Source of the DNA: Chromatiaceae bacterium
GTDB taxonomy: Bacteria > Pseudomonadota > Gammaproteobacteria > Chromatiales > Chromatiaceae
DNA length: 64,000 nucleotides
Direction of reading: 5' to 3'
NCBI GenBank assembly: GCA_013426805.1
Contig: JACDZG010000029.1
Location: 1-64,000 of the forward strand
Below the pieces are notes generated by a model, which did not search any database, was not told the DNA's origin, and was given only the letters and a program-made list of their open reading frames with translations. This document shows positions 60,454 to 64,000 of this stretch, in pieces; positions within the stretch are counted from its first letter, which is position 1, and each line of letters starts with the position of its first letter. The position numbers were made by a program, and so were the translations under genes.

Positions 60454-61987
60454 CCGGGCCGCCGCGGTCCTGCGCCCGCGCCGCCCCTGGGAGGGCGTGG
60501 ATCTGGGGTTCACTCTGGCGCGTCAGTGGTTTCCGACCCTCTGGCTGTTGTGGTGGCTGGGGGCACTGCCGCCGGCTCTCCTCGCACTGGCCCTGGTCGG
60601 CGGGAAGGCCGACTGGTGGCTCGTACTGGTCTGGTGGTTCAAGCCGCTCTACGAGGCCCCGCTGGTATACTGGAGCAGCCGCGCGCTGTTCGGCGAGCCC
60701 GTGGCGCTGCGCAATGCCGGTGCCATCTTCAGATCCGCCTGGACCCGCCGCCTGCTCCCCTCGCTGCTCTGGCGCCGGCTGAGTGTCAGCCGCTCGTTCA
60801 ACCTGCCCATCGTCCTGCTGGAAGGGCTGCACGGGGCGGCCGTGCACCGCCGCCGTCGGGTGCTGAGCGAGGGCGACGGAACCGCCGCCTGGCTGACCCT
60901 GATCTGCTATCACTTCGAGGCCATCCTGTGGGGCGGGCTGCTGCTCGGCCTGTATTTTCTGATCCCCGCGGGCCTGCCGAACATCGACTTGGCGGCCGCC
61001 GTGACCGACGGGCACTCCTGGCCCTACCGGCTGAGCAGCACGCTCTACCTGCTCGCCGCCTCGGTGATCGCACCCTTCTATGTCTGTGGCGGCTTCGCGC
61101 TCTATATCGGCCGCCGCACCGAACTGGAAGCCTGGGATCTGGAACTCGCCTTTCGCCAGGCGGGAACCACCGGATCGGCACCCCGGGCCGGAACACCAGG
61201 CCGACGGGAGCGACATCCCGGACCTGGCCGACCCTTGACCATGGCCCTGGTCGGCGCCCTGCTGATCGGCTTGGCGACGACCTGGCCAGGCGGCGGACTG
61301 CAGGCCGCGACGCCCGCGACACCCTGGCCGGACGCTGCCGGGGCGCGCGCGATCATCGCCGACGTCCTCGCCGACGAGACCTTCGGCCGCACCCGTGAAC
61401 TCACCTTCTGGGCGCCCATCACCGAACCGGATGAGGTGCCCACCGAGACACCATCCTGGCTGCGGTGGCTGGGCGAGCTGGCGCTGCTCCTCGGACCGCT
61501 GTTCAAGTGGCTGCTGGTCATCTGCGCCGTCGCCGCGGTTGCGCTGCTGGCACGCCGCATCCTGCGCGACTGGCAGCCCGCGGCACGACGGCGACGGCAG
61601 CCGTCGACGGTCATCCGCGCGGCAGCCGCGGCCGCGGACCCTCACCCAACCCCGGTCGACCTGGCCACCGCGGTGCGCGCGCACCTCGCCGCCGGGGACG
61701 CACGCGGTGCACTGGCGCTGCTCTATCGCGGCAGCATCGCGCACCTGTCGCGGTGCACTGTCACGATCCCGGAGGGCGCCACCGAAGGCGAGGTCCTGCG
61801 CCTGGCGGCCCATCATCTGGAGGCCGCGGAGTTGGCGCCATTACGACTCCTGACGCGCGATTGGGAGGCGCTGGCCTACGCGCGGCGGGCGCCGGACCCG
61901 GACCGGATCAGCGCGCACCTCGCCGCCTGGCTGCGCTGGACCGGCACGATCGCGCCGCGACCGGACGGAGCCGACCATGGCGCCTGA
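60443..61987 (+). CDS. DUF4129-domain membrane protein
   Basis: The 514-residue protein has several membrane helices in the first 230 residues and another near LGPLFKWLLVICAVAAVALL. The C-terminal DUF4129 region (about 410-500) has HLAAGDARGALALLYRGSIA and ATEGEVLRLAAHHL. The ATG at 60443 has AGGGG eight bases upstream and overlaps the SpoIIM stop. DUF4129 is often found next to transglutaminase-like or MoxR/DUF58 genes. Confidence 0.85.
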   Translation: MELDRAAAVLRPRRPWEGVDLGFTLARQWFPTLWLLWWLGALPPALLALALVGGKADWWLVLVWWFKPLYEAPLVYWSSRALFGEPVALRNAGAIFRSAWTRRLLPSLLWRRLSVSRSFNLPIVLLEGLHGAAVHRRRRVLSEGDGTAAWLTLICYHFEAILWGGLLLGLYFLIPAGLPNIDLAAAVTDGHSWPYRLSSTLYLLAASVIAPFYVCGGFALYIGRRTELEAWDLELAFRQAGTTGSAPRAGTPGRRERHPGPGRPLTMALVGALLIGLATTWPGGGLQAATPATPWPDAAGARAIIADVLADETFGRTRELTFWAPITEPDEVPTETPSWLRWLGELALLLGPLFKWLLVICAVAAVALLARRILRDWQPAARRRRQPSTVIRAAAAAADPHPTPVDLATAVRAHLAAGDARGALALLYRGSIAHLSRCTVTIPEGATEGEVLRLAAHHLEAAELAPLRLLTRDWEALAYARRAPDPDRISAHLAAWLRWTGTIAPRPDGADHGA

Positions 61988-63206
61988 ACGACGCCCCCTG
62001 GCGCTGGTGCTGACCGGTCTGATCCTGATCGGCATGGCGGCCTTCACCGCCTGGTTTCTGACCAACTTCGAGCGTCGGACCCAGCAGATCCCGATCGGTG
62101 CCGCCGCGGCAGCCCGCCGCAATCCCATGCTCGCGGCCGAGCGCTTCCTCACCCGCCTGGGAATCCCGGCGGAAAGCAGTGCCGGTCGTGCTTTGCTGCG
62201 GCAACTCCCACCCGTCACCGACACCCTGGTCGTCAATGGCCTGGGGCCGCTCAGCACGGCACGCCAGGCGGCACTGCGCGCCTGGCTCCAGGACGGCGGC
62301 CGACTGGTGGTGGAAGCGGTCGACCTGTGGGACGATGGAGACGACGACGCGCAGGCGTCGTCCGATGATGCAGCTCCGGCTGCCGCCCCGGATCCGGACG
62401 ACCTGCCGGGCGCCTTCGGGATCAGGCTGCGGGAGACCGCAGAGGACGCCGACGCGACCTCCGGCAAGGACCGGGATCAGGTCCTGGCCAAGGCGCCCTG
62501 GCTGCCGGGCGGCGAACCGCTGAGCGTCGCCTTTCATCCGGACTGGTACCTGGAAGCCGCGGGTGTCGCGGGTACGACCGAGATCATTGCCGGGGGGCGA
62601 ACGCGCATGGTGCGACTGCCGGTCGGCGCGGGGATGCTCACGGTGTCCAGCGACCACCTGTTCCTCACCAACAACCGGATCGGACGCCACGATCATGCCC
62701 TGTTTCTCGCCTATCTGGTCGAACCGGCCCCCGGCGGCAAGGTCTGGCTGCTCTATGACAGCGCGGTTCCCTGGCTCGGGACCCTACTGTGGACCGCGGC
62801 ACCGGCAGGCATCAGCGCGGCGGCGATCCTGGTGCTGGTGTGGGTCTGGTCGTTGGGCGCGCGGCTGGGACCGCTGGAGCAGGCCCCGGACCGGCGGCGG
62901 CGCGATCTGATCGAGCACCTGGATGCCGCCGGGGCCTTCCTCTGGCGTCATGGGCGCGCCGCCGGACTGGTCGAGGCGACACGGCGGCAGGTCTTCGCGG
63001 TCTGGCAACGGCGCCGCCCGGAACTGCACCAACTGGCGCAGCACGATCAGATCGACGGCATCGCCGCGGCCAGCGGATTATTGCCGCAACAGGTGCGTGC
63101 CGCCCTGACGACCAAGGCCGATGACACCCATGAGTTCATCGAGCAGACCAAGGTCCTCAAGGCGCTCCGGCACGGGGCCGGGCGGCGGCGAGTGGTTAGT
63201 GGTTAG
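61977..63206 (+). CDS. DUF4350-domain protein
   Basis: The 409-residue protein has an N-terminal signal-anchor (LALVLTGLILIGMAAFTAWF). The GATase-like DUF4350 domain (AAERFLTRLGIPAESSAGRA, then DTLVVNGLGPLSTARQAALR and WLQDGGRLVVEAVD) is followed by a second membrane helix near 268-290 and a cytoplasmic helical tail. It overlaps the DUF4129 gene by 11 bp. Function unknown; a structural or scaffolding role with the MoxR ATPase is usually supposed. Confidence 0.86.
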   Translation: MAPERRPLALVLTGLILIGMAAFTAWFLTNFERRTQQIPIGAAAAARRNPMLAAERFLTRLGIPAESSAGRALLRQLPPVTDTLVVNGLGPLSTARQAALRAWLQDGGRLVVEAVDLWDDGDDDAQASSDDAAPAAAPDPDDLPGAFGIRLRETAEDADATSGKDRDQVLAKAPWLPGGEPLSVAFHPDWYLEAAGVAGTTEIIAGGRTRMVRLPVGAGMLTVSSDHLFLTNNRIGRHDHALFLAYLVEPAPGGKVWLLYDSAVPWLGTLLWTAAPAGISAAAILVLVWVWSLGARLGPLEQAPDRRRRDLIEHLDAAGAFLWRHGRAAGLVEATRRQVFAVWQRRRPELHQLAQHDQIDGIAAASGLLPQQVRAALTTKADDTHEFIEQTKVLKALRHGAGRRRVVSG

Positions 63207-63295
63207 TGGCAGATTGTGCTGGACCTCCAGCAGACTCAAGCCGGCGGCTTGATCCATCGGACAAATGTGACGGGACATCGCCTGAGGTGGCGTGA

Positions 63296-64000
63296 ATGAG
63301 CGAATCGGACACTGGACTGGATGAGGCGGTCGCCCAGGCCGCCGCGCACCTGCAAAGCCTGGAGGCCGCGGTTGGGCGAGCGCTGGTAGGACAGCGCCAG
63401 GTGCTCCGGGAGTCGGTCGTGGCCCTGGCGGCGGCCGGACATTGTCTGCTCGAAGGCGTGCCGGGCGTCGGCAAGACGCTCCTGGTGCGCGGCCTGGCAC
63501 AGGCCGTGGGCGGCCGTTTCGCGCGCATCCAGTTCACGCCCGACCTGATGCCGAGCGACGTTACCGGACACGCCCTATTCGACATGAAGACCGAGGAGTT
63601 CCGCATCCGCCGCGGCCCCATCTTCTGCAACCTGCTGCTCGGCGACGAGATCAACCGCGCCCCGGCCAAGACCCAGGCGGCTCTGCTCGAAGCGATGCAG
63701 GAGCAGCAGGTGACCATCGAGGGCCAGCCGCTGCCCCTGCCCGCGCCCTTCCTGGTCTATGCCACCCAGAATCCGATCGAGCAGGAGGGCACCTATCCCT
63801 TGCCCCAGGCCCAACTCGACCGCTTCCTGCTCAAGATCTTCATCGACTACCCGGGCGAGCAGGAGGAACTCGACCTGGTGCGCCAGGTCACCAACGGACA
63901 GATCGGCGACCAACTCGACACCTCGCGGGTGGGCCGGGTGCTGAACACCCAGGACATCACCGCGGTACAAGTGGTTGCGGCGCGCCTGCGCCTGGACGAC
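63296..64000 (+). CDS. MoxR-family AAA+ ATPase (cut by window end)
   Basis: The first 235 codons are present. Walker A is EGVPGVGKTLLVRGLA (about 54-69), Walker B LLLGDEINRAP, and the MoxR-typical PLPAPFLVYATQNPIEQEGT is followed by PLPQAQLDRFLLK. MoxR ATPases act as chaperones in maturing metal or von Willebrand-domain proteins. It follows the DUF4350 gene by 89 bp. A DUF58 gene would be expected next, outside the window. Confidence 0.93.
   Translation, partial: MSESDTGLDEAVAQAAAHLQSLEAAVGRALVGQRQVLRESVVALAAAGHCLLEGVPGVGKTLLVRGLAQAVGGRFARIQFTPDLMPSDVTGHALFDMKTEEFRIRRGPIFCNLLLGDEINRAPAKTQAALLEAMQEQQVTIEGQPLPLPAPFLVYATQNPIEQEGTYPLPQAQLDRFLLKIFIDYPGEQEELDLVRQVTNGQIGDQLDTSRVGRVLNTQDITAVQVVAARLRLDD

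Overview
The window is GC-rich and gene-dense and reads as a chromosomal segment of a gammaproteobacterium. A purple sulfur bacterium of the Chromatiaceae type is my best guess. The basis is conserved gammaproteobacterial gene order (HAD phosphatase-rppH-ptsP; ssb-yajR-like MFS-uvrA), ornithine-lipid genes, a periplasmic [NiFe] hydrogenase and a YbiS-type L,D-transpeptidase beside an Lpp-like lipoprotein. No photosynthesis gene or rRNA lies in the window, so the family is an inference. I saw no tRNA, but no tRNA scan could be run.

Layout. 0-9 kb: ilvD (minus), then a divergent Wzc-type polysaccharide kinase translationally coupled to a membrane J-domain protein, then a minus-strand lipid operon (olsB, olsA, GT4 glycosyltransferase). 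9-27 kb: a complete type I-E CRISPR-Cas locus on the minus strand, cas3-cas8e-cse2-cas7e-cas5e-cas6e-cas1-cas2-leader-array. The main array has about 150 repeats. Between cas3 and cas8e sits a separate two-repeat, one-spacer mini-array. Its guide has an almost perfect seed match to the putative cas8e promoter about 50 bp downstream, so it looks like a built-in autoregulatory guide; this is the main discovery candidate. 27-28 kb: decayed remnants, possibly of defence or toxin genes.

28-33 kb: HAD phosphatase, rppH, ptsP and a zinc-type dehydrogenase. 33-37 kb: a P-loop NTPase of STAND/AAA type overlapping a TPR protein with twelve 41-residue repeats (candidate conflict system), then a Gfo/Idh/MocA oxidoreductase. 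38-43 kb: ssb, MFS transporter, uvrA. 43-47 kb: two toxin-antitoxin modules (HigBA, HipBA) separated by a glutaminase gene fragment, a DUF1848 protein and a Uma2-type nuclease-fold protein with a long coiled coil. 47-51 kb: HupH-like domain and hydrogenase small and large subunits. 51-58 kb: DUF2339 membrane protein, a candidate small RNA, an EF-G paralogue, L,D-transpeptidase, Lpp-like lipoprotein and a DUF98 protein. 58-64 kb: RDD-SpoIIM-DUF4129-DUF4350-MoxR operon, the last gene cut by the window edge.

Several dispersed repeat families occupy the intergenic spaces: a 20-bp CCGGAACGATGATCAAGGCC motif, REP-like palindromes, a CACAGATGT element and a CGTCATTCCGGC-type element. One family has supplied the same C-terminal tail to two unrelated proteins.
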